Shown: one piece after another, positions 18,211 to 25,712 of the stretch | Numbering within the stretch: the stretch's first letter is position 1 | Layout of the letters: each line of letters starts with the position of its first letter | Assembly: GCA_038562555.1 (NCBI GenBank) | Contig: JBCFBK010000018.1 | Span: 1 to 64,000, forward strand | DNA from: JBCFBK01 sp038562555 | GTDB taxonomy: Bacteria; Bacteroidota; Bacteroidia; Bacteroidales; Prolixibacteraceae | Reading direction: 5' to 3' | Length of the DNA: 64,000 bases | The notes under the pieces: model-generated | Databases searched by the model: none | What the model saw: only the letters and a program-made list of their open reading frames with translations | What the model was told of the DNA's origin: nothing | Program-made: the position numbers and the translations under genes

Positions 18211-18286
18211 AAAGGGAACCACGAATGATTCCCTTTCCTTAATTGGTGCCGGTCACGATGCCGGGTATCCGGTTTTTGCAAACCGG
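18211..18286. terminator. Two hairpins in a convergent intergenic space
   Basis: AAAGGGAA (18211-18218) pairs with TTCCCTTT (18229-18236), followed by a short T-rich stretch, and could end the VOC transcript. CCGGTTT (18269-18275) pairs with AAACCGG (18280-18286) next to the peroxiredoxin stop codon and could end the opposite transcript. Confidence 0.45.
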
Positions 18287-18294
18287 CGACGCAA

Positions 18295-19011
18295 TTATCC
18301 TTTTAGTATTTTTTCCATCACGGTTTTCTCATCCAGTTTTTTGGTGCAGAAGAACCAATCGTAGCAATGCATTTCATCTTTGCTCTCCATTCTTTCCTTA
18401 GCTGTGCCACACGACCCCGCCGTGGGGACAATCACGTCATCTCCCGGCCGCCAGTCAGCGGGAGTAGCAATGTTGAATTCATCAGCCGTTTGCAGTGCAA
18501 CAACAATTCGATAGAGCTCATCAAAATTACGCCCAAGGCTAAGCGGATAATAGAGGATGGTTCTGACCATTCCCTTCGGGTCGATCACAAATACGGCCCG
18601 AACCGCTTTGGTGTTACTTTCGCCGGGCATCACCATTCCGTATTTTTTGGCAACCTCCATGGTGATGTCTTCGATTAGGGGGAATTTGACCTCCACATCT
18701 TTCATTCCCTTGTATTCGATCTTTTCCTTGATGGTACGCAACCATGCGATGTGGCTGTATAATCCGTCGACCGAGAGTCCGACAAGTTTGCAGTTAGCTT
18801 GGTTGAATTTGCTTTCAAGAGTTGCGAAAGTCATAAATTCGGATGTGCAAACCGGTGTAAAATCGGCAGGGTGACTGAACAGGATAACCCAGCTCCCTTT
18901 GTAGTCTGTTGGAAAATTGATCTCACCCTGCGTGGTGATCGCTTTAAACTCCGGAGCGGGTTCGCCGATACGAGGCATTGCAAAAGCTTTTTGTTCGACT
19001 GTTTGTTCCAT
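18295..19011 (-). CDS. Peroxiredoxin (Prx6/AhpC-TSA type) with Cys-rich C-terminus
   Basis: A 238-residue thiol peroxidase that reduces hydrogen peroxide and organic peroxides. The peroxidatic motif HPADFTPVCTSEF has Cys55 with the family Pro and Thr. Length and the C-terminal dimerisation arm match archaeal-type Prx6 proteins. The tail holds three further Cys within about 30 residues (AGSCGTAKE, then EMHCYDWFFC), as in thermophile enzymes that use a C-terminal resolving Cys. It is downstream of the CoA-disulfide reductase-rhodanese gene by 120 bases, in the same direction, and belongs to the same redox region. Confidence 0.92.
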   Translation of the reverse strand: MEQTVEQKAFAMPRIGEPAPEFKAITTQGEINFPTDYKGSWVILFSHPADFTPVCTSEFMTFATLESKFNQANCKLVGLSVDGLYSHIAWLRTIKEKIEYKGMKDVEVKFPLIEDITMEVAKKYGMVMPGESNTKAVRAVFVIDPKGMVRTILYYPLSLGRNFDELYRIVVALQTADEFNIATPADWRPGDDVIVPTAGSCGTAKERMESKDEMHCYDWFFCTKKLDEKTVMEKILKG

Positions 19012-19131
19012 GATGTTTGATTTTTTTGTTTAGAAAAACTAATTGATTTTTGTACTTGTGGTTAATAAATCGTCCGTTTATCTGCAGCCGGACGGATCGC
19101 ACCACTTTTGTTTCATTTTGATTTTATTTTT

Positions 19132-20829
19132 TTATTTCTCGCGTTTGTAGGGCCAGGCTGCAATGCCGCCTTCCAGCACCTTTACATTTTGATAGCCGTT
19201 GGCCTCAAGGATAAGGGCGGCTTCATAACCACGCAGGGAGATCTTGCACCAGGTGATGATTTCCGCGTTTTTATCTTCCGGCATTTCGTTCAGGCGCCTG
19301 CGGAGCTGACCCAGCGGGATCAGTTTCTCTCCGATGCCCAGGCGCATTTGCTCATATTCGTCGGGGTTACGGACATCCAGCAAAACAAGCGGTTCTTTGT
19401 TCTTGTGCTTTTCCCTGAGCTGTTCGGCCGATATCCCTTTAAAAATACCCTTTAACTTATTCTGCATGATATGAGCGGTAGTGATGCTGTGATCGATGGC
19501 CAGGGAATAGGGGGGAGCGTAGGGCAGATCGGCATTGGCCATATCGTTCACCGTTAACGCACCTTTTATGGCCATGGCCCAAATGGCAATTTGTTTGCTG
19601 ACATCTCCGGGACCAATCACCTGTGCTCCCAGAATGATCCCGTCCAGTGTGTCTACTACCAGTTTGGTGACCAGTAGTTTTCCCTGCATGAAACCTGGTT
19701 TATCGAGACTGGCATTGACGACTGTTTCAACGTTTTTAAGTCCTGCTTTTTTCGCATTTTGTTCGGATAATCCGGTCGCTCCCACACCGTAGTCAAACAC
19801 TTTGCAAATCCCGGTTTGGATGGTGCCGGGGAACTTTGCCACATTCCCGGAGATCACGTTTTCCCCGGCCACGCGTCCCTGCAGGTTCGCCAAATCACCG
19901 TAGGGCGCATGAACAGGATTTCCGGTTAACAGATTCGGAATTTCAAGGCAATCGCCTGCCGCATAGATATCCGGATCGTTGGTTTGCATAAACTCATTCA
20001 CAACAATTCCACCCGTTCGCCCAATTTCGAGGCATGCATCTTTTGCCAGTCTGGTATTGGGAACTACGCCAATGGCAATGACAGCAAGATCACAGGGGAT
20101 TTCGGTGCCGTTTTGAAGCTTGACGCCTGTCAGTTTGCCGCTTTCTCCCAAAAAGGCAGCTACGCCATTCTCCAGGATGACGTTGGCTTTGTTCTGAACG
20201 TACTTTTCAACCAGCCTGGCCATTTGCTTGTCCAAAAACGTGAGCAACTGGGGCAGCAGTTCAATGATGGTGATCTCAATGCCGGCCAGGTGAAGCGCTT
20301 CGCAGGTTTCGATGCCGATGAGTCCGCCGCCGATCACGACTGCCTTTTTTATTTTTCCCTCATCCCGCACTTTTCGCAGGTAATCTGCGTCCGGCAATGA
20401 TTGGAGGGGCGTAACACCTTCCAGGTCGATGCCGGGGATCGGCGGCTTCCGGGGAGTGGCGCCTGTGGCAATGATCAGCTTGTCATACCCGGCGCTGCCT
20501 TTTTCTCCTGTAGTCAGGTCGGTAAATTGAATCTGTCTGGTTTGTCTGTCAATGGACGTTACTTCTGTATTTACTTTTGTCAGAATTTTTTTTGCATTCC
20601 AGAAGAACCTGGAGTCGCGGATCACTCCGGCAGGAGAACACAAAAGCTGATCGCGGTCGTCAAAAAAACCACCGATGTAGTAGGGATATCCGCATGAAGC
20701 CATCGAGAGGTCTGATGCTTTTTGGTAAATCGTGATTTCGGCATGTTCATCCATTCTTCGGGCTTTGGATGCGGCCTTTGGCCCTGCTGCCGAACCACCG
20801 ATTACAATTATCTTTTTCGTGCTCATCAT
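19132..20829 (-). CDS. CoA-disulfide reductase / NADH-dependent persulfide reductase with rhodanese domain
   Basis: A 565-residue flavoprotein. The N-terminal FAD site is IIVIGGSAAGPKAASKARR. The active site is SMASCGYPYY with the single redox Cys46 that forms a mixed disulfide with CoA. The NAD(P)H site is VVIGGGLIGIE, then the dimerisation domain to about 455, then a C-terminal rhodanese domain at about 470-562 with active loop WCKISLRGYEA (Cys plus five residues to Arg). Such fusions reduce CoA-disulfide, CoA-persulfide or polysulfide with NADH. A second Met codon follows the first directly, so the start is uncertain by one codon. It begins 24 bases after the thioesterase gene and ends before the peroxiredoxin gene, suggesting a thiol/sulfur defence unit. 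Confidence 0.92.
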   Translation of the reverse strand: MMSTKKIIVIGGSAAGPKAASKARRMDEHAEITIYQKASDLSMASCGYPYYIGGFFDDRDQLLCSPAGVIRDSRFFWNAKKILTKVNTEVTSIDRQTRQIQFTDLTTGEKGSAGYDKLIIATGATPRKPPIPGIDLEGVTPLQSLPDADYLRKVRDEGKIKKAVVIGGGLIGIETCEALHLAGIEITIIELLPQLLTFLDKQMARLVEKYVQNKANVILENGVAAFLGESGKLTGVKLQNGTEIPCDLAVIAIGVVPNTRLAKDACLEIGRTGGIVVNEFMQTNDPDIYAAGDCLEIPNLLTGNPVHAPYGDLANLQGRVAGENVISGNVAKFPGTIQTGICKVFDYGVGATGLSEQNAKKAGLKNVETVVNASLDKPGFMQGKLLVTKLVVDTLDGIILGAQVIGPGDVSKQIAIWAMAIKGALTVNDMANADLPYAPPYSLAIDHSITTAHIMQNKLKGIFKGISAEQLREKHKNKEPLVLLDVRNPDEYEQMRLGIGEKLIPLGQLRRRLNEMPEDKNAEIITWCKISLRGYEAALILEANGYQNVKVLEGGIAAWPYKREK

Positions 20830-20853
20830 GATATAAATTTAGAGGTAAAAAGC

Positions 20854-21264
20854 TCAGGCTTTCAGGTTTGCTTCAATCGCTTTTAGTACAATATCGGGAG
20901 CCTGGCAGGGCTTCCAATTCTCCTTTCTCACAAAGGCCAGTTCCGTTTCTGCTTCATTGATCAGTTCCTGCTTTTCATTATATAATTTGTAGGTAAACCA
21001 GATCCTGGCGCCTTTCATGGCTTTCAGTGTTGTTTTTGCTGTCAATAAGGCATCGTAGTGAGTGATCTTCAGGAACCGGAAATTCATCCGGATCACCGGA
21101 AGCATGTAGCCGGCATCTTCAACTGATTTATAAGAAATACCGATGCTCCGGAACAATTCCCAGCGTGCCGCTTCATAGTATTTCACGTAATTGGCATGGT
21201 GCATGGTTCCCATCTGGTCGGTATCCGGATACATGACCCGGAAGGTGTAGTTGTACTCAATCAT
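20854..21264 (-). CDS. Acyl-CoA thioesterase, YbgC/FadM hot-dog family
   Basis: A 136-residue hot-dog-fold thioesterase that hydrolyses acyl-CoA esters. The family motif RVMYPDTDQMGTMHHANYVK has the catalytic Asp and the 'HHaNY' segment, followed by YYEAARWELFRSIG. The length is right for a complete enzyme. ATG 21264 is chosen; the frame extends upstream into the ATPase gene without homology. It starts 17 bases after the second ATPase gene and is followed by the CoA-disulfide reductase gene at 24 bases, so it is probably part of one long transcript. Confidence 0.85.
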   Translation of the reverse strand: MIEYNYTFRVMYPDTDQMGTMHHANYVKYYEAARWELFRSIGISYKSVEDAGYMLPVIRMNFRFLKITHYDALLTAKTTLKAMKGARIWFTYKLYNEKQELINEAETELAFVRKENWKPCQAPDIVLKAIEANLKA

Positions 21265-21281
21265 CGTGCAGTTCTTAAATT

Positions 21282-22157
21282 TTAGTTGGCGCAATTCGTG
21301 GAAATATGGCTGTAAATGGATCGGATTTCCTTTGCCGCGGCCGATTCGGGGGCCCATTCGACAATACTTCTACAGTGAAGCATGGCCTCGACAACTTTGG
21401 CATCAAAGGGGATTTTTCCAATCACGGGTATGTTCATCTGGAAACACCAGTCCTCAATTTGGCTGGCTATATCCCTGTTCAGGTCATATTTGTTAACGAC
21501 TACAGATGAGGGGATTTTAAACCCGCAGGTAAGTTCCACGATTCGTTTCAGGTCGTGAAAACCGGATCGGGTTGGTTCGGTTACAATGATCGCTTTACTT
21601 GTTCCCGTCAGTGAGGAAATTGCCGGGCAACCGGTTCCGGGAGGGCCATCGATAATTATTGTTTTTAGACCCGTTATGGATGATATCTTCCGTGCCTGTT
21701 CGCGCACTACGTTAACCAGTTTGCCGGAATTTTCTTCGCCCGGAGCCAGTCGGGCGTGCACCATGAACCCGTTCCGGAAAGCTCCTGAGTACCAAAAACT
21801 CTTGTCGCTTTCCACCATGCTGATTGCCCCGGACGGACATACACGGGAACAGAGCCTGCACCCATCGCACGAGGTCTCGGATACTGTGACCTCACCGGCG
21901 TGATATGAAATGGCATCGAACCGGCAATAGTCAATACATACACCGCAATTTGTGCATAAATCCTGCTCAATAATGGCCTTTGCCCCTGTGACAAAACGTT
22001 CCTGAAAATCCTGATCGGGCTGCAGAACCAGGTGCAGATTGGCGGCATCCACGTCACAGTCAGCGACAATCATCTCCGATCCAAGTGTTGCAAACGCAGC
22101 GCTTATACTGGTCTTTCCTGTTCCTCCCTTTCCGCTAAGAATTGCTAATTCGACCAT
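21282..22157 (-). CDS. MinD/Mrp-type P-loop ATPase with two inserted [4Fe-4S] ferredoxin motifs (second copy)
   Basis: A 291-residue SIMIBI-class ATPase. The deviant Walker A LSGKGGTGKTSIS is at residues 8-19. Two ferredoxin motifs lie at about 68-115: CTNCGVCIDYC, then CDGCRLCSRVCPSG. DGPPGTGCPA is the switch region. In sulfate reducers and archaea such pairs stand with NifX-like small proteins; the Desulfovibrio orange protein (ORP) complex is the studied example. They probably load or transfer a metal-sulfur cluster. The start overlaps the end of the other ATPase gene by 13 bases, showing translational coupling. Confidence 0.88.
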   Translation of the reverse strand: MVELAILSGKGGTGKTSISAAFATLGSEMIVADCDVDAANLHLVLQPDQDFQERFVTGAKAIIEQDLCTNCGVCIDYCRFDAISYHAGEVTVSETSCDGCRLCSRVCPSGAISMVESDKSFWYSGAFRNGFMVHARLAPGEENSGKLVNVVREQARKISSITGLKTIIIDGPPGTGCPAISSLTGTSKAIIVTEPTRSGFHDLKRIVELTCGFKIPSSVVVNKYDLNRDIASQIEDWCFQMNIPVIGKIPFDAKVVEAMLHCRSIVEWAPESAAAKEIRSIYSHISTNCAN

Positions 22158-23011
22158 GATAAATGATAGTGCTTTATTCGGTTCAACAGATTCGAAAATA
22201 TTTCCTGATAGGCAGAATTCTCCTTTGTCAGAATTTTTCCTTCGGAATAGATTCGTGCAATCTCCTTGTCAAAGGGGATTTCCAATAACAGGGGAATTCT
22301 GGTCTCTTCGAGCCAGTGGTACATTTCATGATTTCCAAGGCCGGCCCTGTTTATCACTACCCCAAAGGGCTTTCGAAGCTTTTGTACGGTTTCAGCCGAT
22401 AATTTAAGATCGTGCAGCCCGAAAGGCGTGGGTTCGGTGACCAGAATCACAAAATCGGCCTGGTCGATTGTTGCAATAAAAGGACAGGATATTCCCGGAG
22501 GTGAATCCATTAATGTGAGGTTTTGAGGGTCCGCTTCTCTGATTGCTTTTTTTATGACTGATACCGGAGAATATACGCCCACCTCCGAGCGACCTTCAAT
22601 AAGCCGGGCATTTCCGTTACAGGAAAAGGCCTTAACTTTTCCTGTAAGTTTCGGTTCTTCCGTAATGGCTCCTGCCTTACAGGCATAGGCACATGCGCCG
22701 CAGTCGTGGCATAATTCAGGGATAACCTGTATAAAGCCATTTTGCGGCAAAAACACGATCGCGTTGTAATTGCAATATTCGAAACATTTTCCGCAAAAGG
22801 TGCATTTCTCCGGATCAATGACCGGAACTTGCTGAAATACCTCCCGGGTAAATAATTCCCTCCCCGAAAGGAACTCCGCCACGTTGGGTTCTTCTGCGTC
22901 ACAGTCAACCAATGTCACAGATTCGTTTGATTGCTGTGCTACCCAAAACAGGTTGGTTGCGACGAAAGTCTTTCCCGTTCCTCCTTTCCCGCTTGCTATC
23001 GCGATTTTCAT
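22145..23011 (-). CDS. MinD/Mrp-type P-loop ATPase with two inserted [4Fe-4S] ferredoxin motifs (first copy)
   Basis: A 288-residue paralogue of the next gene. Walker A ASGKGGTGKTFVA at residues 6-18, ferredoxin motifs CTFCGKCFEYC and CHDCGACAYACKAG at about 68-112, and switch MDSPPGISCPF. Its initiator ATG directly follows the stop codon of the upstream NifX-like gene, and its end overlaps the next ATPase, so the pair is coupled. The two probably act as a heterodimer, as the ORP3/ORP4-type ATPases of Desulfovibrio are thought to do. Confidence 0.88.
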   Translation of the reverse strand: MKIAIASGKGGTGKTFVATNLFWVAQQSNESVTLVDCDAEEPNVAEFLSGRELFTREVFQQVPVIDPEKCTFCGKCFEYCNYNAIVFLPQNGFIQVIPELCHDCGACAYACKAGAITEEPKLTGKVKAFSCNGNARLIEGRSEVGVYSPVSVIKKAIREADPQNLTLMDSPPGISCPFIATIDQADFVILVTEPTPFGLHDLKLSAETVQKLRKPFGVVINRAGLGNHEMYHWLEETRIPLLLEIPFDKEIARIYSEGKILTKENSAYQEIFSNLLNRIKHYHLSWSN

Positions 23012-23350
23012 TCAATGATCACAGGCATTCGTGCCCGTTACCAGCGATTGCTGCAGCCAGTCGGACACCAGTTCTTTTGGGTCTTTGGGCTGCACACCTA
23101 CGTGAACCTGAATATTTTGTGCCGCGAACAGATTAACAGCCCGTTGGCCCATGCCGCCTGCAATCACTTCTGTAACCCCTTTTTCTGCCAGCCACGCCGG
23201 AAGTAAACCGGGTTCATGGGGTGGCGGAGTAACCCGTATTTCATCCAGAATAACGCCATTTTCCGTTTCAAGCAGAGCAAACTGTTGGCAGTGTCCGAAG
23301 TGCTGGCACAACCGGTCGTTTTCCAAAGGTATTGCAATTAAATGTTTCAT
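23012..23350 (-). CDS. NifX/NafY-fold (dinitrogenase iron-molybdenum cofactor family) protein
   Basis: A 112-residue protein of the Nitro_FeMo-Co family. It begins MKHLIAIPLENDRLCQHFGH, and the 'HFGhc..F.l' segment is typical. VTEVIAGGMGQRAVNLFAAQ is the conserved Gly-rich loop around the cluster pocket. Family members bind metal-sulfur clusters; the Desulfovibrio orange protein carries a Mo-Cu-S cluster. ATG 23350 is preferred over an in-frame start 15 bases earlier, because the sibling gene starts at the same point of an almost identical leader. It is followed without a gap by the first ATPase gene. Confidence 0.8.
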   Translation of the reverse strand: MKHLIAIPLENDRLCQHFGHCQQFALLETENGVILDEIRVTPPPHEPGLLPAWLAEKGVTEVIAGGMGQRAVNLFAAQNIQVHVGVQPKDPKELVSDWLQQSLVTGTNACDH

Positions 23351-23373
23351 ATGTTTTAGTATCAAGTATCAAG
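23348..23373 (-). repeat. Leader repeat A (start codon plus 23 upstream bases, duplicated at 23988-24013)
   Basis: On the coding strand the sequence CTTGATACTTGATACTAAAA leads directly into the start region of the NifX-like gene. It matches the copy before the other NifX-like gene at 25 of 26 positions, although the two coding sequences are quite different. Confidence 0.65.
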
Positions 23374-23395
23374 ATTAAGTTAATTCATTGACGAA

Positions 23396-23421
23396 GGCCG
23401 TACCGCTAATCCGGTACGGCC
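23396..23421. terminator. Hairpin between the DUF5320 and NifX-like genes
   Basis: GGCCGTACCG (23396-23405) pairs perfectly with CGGTACGGCC (23412-23421) around a 6-base loop. No long T-run follows on the minus strand, so it may be an mRNA processing or attenuation hairpin inside the operon rather than a full terminator. Confidence 0.5.
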
Positions 23422-23432
23422 CGTTAAAAGGC

Positions 23433-23654
23433 TTACTGATTTCCTTCGGAGCGAAAACCTCCTCCCGTTCTGAAGCCTTTCCCTAAACCCCGTCCTTTAC
23501 CCAGGCCTCTCCCCTGGCCTGGTTGAGAGAAAAGCATCTGGTTTTGTGGGTTTTCCTGAACTGCTTTTCCTCTGTTTCCGGGGTTGCAACGTCCCATTTT
23601 TCTTCCGGTCATCGGGCCTTGTCCTTCAGGGCCCCGGCTGTTTAATCCTGGCAT
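23433..23654 (-). CDS. DUF5320-type small Gly/Arg-rich protein
   Basis: A 73-residue protein. The opening MPGLNSRGPEGQGPMTGRKM matches the DUF5320 pattern 'MPg.d..GP.GqGPmTGr..G.C', and Cys24 follows in MGRCNPG. The rest is a basic, Gly-rich, low-complexity tail with a tandem GRGLGKGRGLGKG. In anaerobes such genes are regularly found beside NifX-like proteins and MinD-type ATPases. The function is unknown; a role as cluster scaffold or partner is inference. A GGAG-type ribosome site stands just upstream on the coding strand. Confidence 0.75.
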   Translation of the reverse strand: MPGLNSRGPEGQGPMTGRKMGRCNPGNRGKAVQENPQNQMLFSQPGQGRGLGKGRGLGKGFRTGGGFRSEGNQ

Positions 23655-23666
23655 AACGAACTCCTT

Positions 23667-23990
23667 TCAATTTTTACGATTAAGTAAATCAATAATGTCA
23701 TTTATGCTTTGGCTTTGATCCGGTAATACGATTAACTGGATCTGAAGCTGGTCAAACACGGACTTAACCTTTGCTCCGAATTCCCCCGAAACGACCTTTG
23801 TCGCGCCTTTTGAAGCAACCAACTGGACTGACGCCGGACCAGCACCTTCAATATGATCTTTATTCGGATTGGGAATAAATTCGACCGATTGCGTTTCTGT
23901 ATCATAAATGACGAAATAAGAACAGCGGCCAAAACGGCTGTCCACTCGAGATGTCAACATATTTCCTGTTGATGTGATCGCTATTTTCAT
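23667..23990 (-). CDS. NifX/NafY-fold (dinitrogenase iron-molybdenum cofactor family) protein, upstream copy
   Basis: A 107-residue protein of the Nitro_FeMo-Co family. It opens MKIAITSTGNMLTSRVDSRF, with the conserved 'VDsRFGRc.yF.iyd' and GATKVVSGEFGAKVKSVF loop regions. This form is closer to the classical MTH1175-like proteins than its sibling at 23012. ATG 23990 is chosen because it aligns with family starts. It is separated by 12 bases from the DUF5320 gene and by 32 bases from the DUF134 gene, all in one direction. Confidence 0.85.
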   Translation of the reverse strand: MKIAITSTGNMLTSRVDSRFGRCSYFVIYDTETQSVEFIPNPNKDHIEGAGPASVQLVASKGATKVVSGEFGAKVKSVFDQLQIQLIVLPDQSQSINDIIDLLNRKN

Positions 23991-24013
23991 ATATTTTAGT
24001 ATCAAGTATCAAG
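23988..24013 (-). repeat. Leader repeat B (copy of 23348-23373)
   Basis: This is the second copy of the leader described for the downstream NifX-like gene, with one base different. It also contains the direct repeat CTTGATA CTTGATA just before the start codon. Confidence 0.65.
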
Positions 24014-24022
24014 CACAAAAAT

Positions 24023-24565
24023 TTATATTAGAACTCCTTTACGGGTCATTGGCATGTTGCAATCGGGACATGTTACGTTCGAACAGTTTGTCGTAGCATC
24101 GTTTCGCTTCTTTCCGCAATGCTGACATATAAAGACGTCTTTCCCTTCAACATCATCTTCATTTTCATAATATTGTCTTATATCAGGCGAACCGCAGAGC
24201 GCACAACCGGTTACTTGTTGGTCTTTTTGAGGGTGATTAAACCAGCATCCGCAACGCTTACAGGTGTACCATTCACTGTTAAAGTATACCTTACCTCCTT
24301 CAAAGACAATCGGGCTTCCATCAACAAATGCCTGTGCTACCTTCCGGCGGGCACTTTCATAGATACGGGCGAAGGTTGGGCGTGAAATATCCATCGCTTT
24401 CGAAGCTTCAACCTGTCCCAGGAGCTCAAAATCACTCAGGCGGATCGATTCATATTCTTCATAATTTAGAACAACAGGCAGTCCTTCGCTGGCCACCCCG
24501 ATGGGTCTAAACCCTTTGAAATGAGGTGGATTATTTACTTTTCGTATTCGTTTTGGCCTCGGCAT
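24023..24565 (-). CDS. DUF134 helix-turn-helix regulator with zinc-ribbon extension
   Basis: A 180-residue protein. The N-terminal half is the DUF134 (UPF0251) sigma-70-region-4-like HTH: MPRPKRIRKVNNPPHFKGFR, then LNYEEYESIRLSDFELLGQVEA, then MDISRPTFARIYESARRKVA. The C-terminal half carries three Cys pairs (CKRCGCW, CALCG, CQHCG and CPDC) fitting a metal-binding ribbon. ATG 24565 gives the standard family start. DUF134 proteins are the usual first gene of NifX/MinD/ORP-like clusters and probably regulate them, sensing metal or redox state; that role is inference. It heads the minus-strand block that runs to about 18.3 kb. Confidence 0.88.
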   Translation of the reverse strand: MPRPKRIRKVNNPPHFKGFRPIGVASEGLPVVLNYEEYESIRLSDFELLGQVEASKAMDISRPTFARIYESARRKVAQAFVDGSPIVFEGGKVYFNSEWYTCKRCGCWFNHPQKDQQVTGCALCGSPDIRQYYENEDDVEGKDVFICQHCGKKRNDATTNCSNVTCPDCNMPMTRKGVLI

Positions 24566-24976
24566 AATAGTTAAGAGCAATTGATCGATACAAATATAAA
24601 GATCATTTGATTCAAATGTACAAAAATTTTCATTTTTGTTTGATAAAAAGGATATCAATGCCTGGATGTCAACTATTAACCGGATTTGGCATATCAGGTG
24701 TCATCTTTCCCCCGATTCAAAAGCTCCAAGGTCAGGTTTCCCTGTTACAGGGTTACCTGAAAAATCGGCTCTGCTGTATCCTTCGATCGTTTTGCCTGTG
24801 TTGATGGCTAAGGCAAAGGGCGAAAAATTTGATAATACAATACCAATTTTCATTATCTTTTACGTCGTACCTGATAAATATTAGGTTGTGGCTGAACTGA
24901 AGCGCCCTTCCATGCGTTGAGAATTTAACTGAAAACTGAAGCCTCTGTGCAAATTGCAAAACTAAACTGAAAACCT
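24566..24976. other. 411-base divergent regulatory space between the ORP-like cluster and STING
   Basis: It holds the leftward promoter/operator at 24591-24626, an inverted repeat ACCT (24869-24872)/AGGT (24883-24886), and four AACTGAA words at 24895, 24927, 24934 and 24965 just before the STING start. Open frames between 24607 and 24884 resemble nothing and look like chance. Confidence 0.45.
24591..24626 (-). promoter_or_regulatory. Promoter of the ORP-like cluster with palindromic operator in the spacer
   Basis: On the minus strand a TTTTTG (24621-24626) is followed after 22 bases by TATATTTG (24591-24598), a full match to the Bacteroidota -7 box. Between them lies the perfect palindrome CATTTG ATT CAAATG (24604-24618). 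A repressor bound there would block the promoter. The DUF134 start codon is 26 bases downstream, consistent with autoregulation. Confidence 0.5.
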
Positions 24977-25663
24977 ATGCGCATGAAGGTAAAGACCCTG
25001 ACTATTGTCGTGAAGTGGATTTTATGGAGTTTGTTATTAGCTTTTACGGTAATCTGGATTTTGGGAATCGACTTTCCTTATGAGCCGGAGCCGATAACGG
25101 TCTTACTCGGCTTTTCTGTGGGCGCAGTTACCGCACTTGCAAAGAAATACGAAAACGTCATTGACGAGGAAAAGTATTCTGTTGCTCATGTGCTGGCCCA
25201 GGGATACGTGAAAAACTTTGTGGAGCCGGTGATAACTCAACTTCAAAAAGATAATCCGGGGAAGAAGATCCAGTTTTATATATTTGTGCCAGGCATACTC
25301 TCAGAACTCACTCCAAAGAGTATCGATCGCTGGAAGAGTCAGTTGATTGAAAAAGGATTTAAACCGAATACATTGAAAGTGAAACTATCTGAGGGAAGAG
25401 GGTTTCGCGACGTGTTAACAGTTTCCAACTCCGATTCAAGGCACGTGTATTTTGACTTTCCAACCACCCTCTATTCGTTAACCAATTTCGTTGAGTATAA
25501 GTTCAGTTCACCTAAGGATTCATTGAATATAAAGGGGAAGAACGAGTTAGGCCGCGAATATATCAGGCAGTTTCAGGAACAACTGATCGCAGAGCTTCAG
25601 GAACTAAGACTTTATCCGGATGTTGTAAAACTGGCCGATTGTGATTTGAAAATTGAATTTTGA
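24977..25663 (+). CDS. Membrane-anchored bacterial STING (TM-STING) protein, apparently without a cyclase partner
   Basis: A 228-residue protein with two N-terminal hydrophobic helices (about 8-30 and 38-57) and a STING cyclic-dinucleotide domain at about 65-228. The match to animal STING can be followed by eye: SVAHVLAQGYVKNFVEPV aligns with the helix carrying human Tyr167 (here Phe81, as in bacterial STINGs), FYIFVP with the next strand, and FDFPTTLYSL with the segment of Glu260/Thr263 (here Asp160 and Thr163). Arg141 or Arg144 is placed to act as the base-contacting Arg. Known bacterial STINGs bind c-di-GMP made by a neighbouring CD-NTase and are CBASS effectors, the TM type probably attacking the membrane. 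No CD-NTase is in this window. An alternative start is Met3. Confidence 0.82.
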   Translation: MRMKVKTLTIVVKWILWSLLLAFTVIWILGIDFPYEPEPITVLLGFSVGAVTALAKKYENVIDEEKYSVAHVLAQGYVKNFVEPVITQLQKDNPGKKIQFYIFVPGILSELTPKSIDRWKSQLIEKGFKPNTLKVKLSEGRGFRDVLTVSNSDSRHVYFDFPTTLYSLTNFVEYKFSSPKDSLNIKGKNELGREYIRQFQEQLIAELQELRLYPDVVKLADCDLKIEF

Positions 25664-25691
25664 TTCTATTTGAATATAATGATTAAATTTG

Positions 25692-25707
25692 TTCGGTTTT
25701 TTACGAA
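25692..25707 (+). promoter_or_regulatory. ArsR operator 1, TTCGG-N6-ACGAA
   Basis: An imperfect palindrome ending 5 bases before the ArsR start codon. It shares spacing and sequence with the sites at 26030 and 27470, which suggests autoregulation. Confidence 0.6.
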
Positions 25708-25712
25708 TAATT

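Noticed and set aside
24607..24884. Plus-strand open frames between the DUF134 and STING genes
   Set aside because: Composition is not protein-like, there is no start context, and they lie in a regulatory divergent space.
24977..25663. Reading the STING protein as a generic two-helix membrane protein of unknown function
   Set aside because: Residue-by-residue correspondence at the Tyr167, Glu260 and Thr263 positions, and the overall length, fit the STING fold too well for chance.
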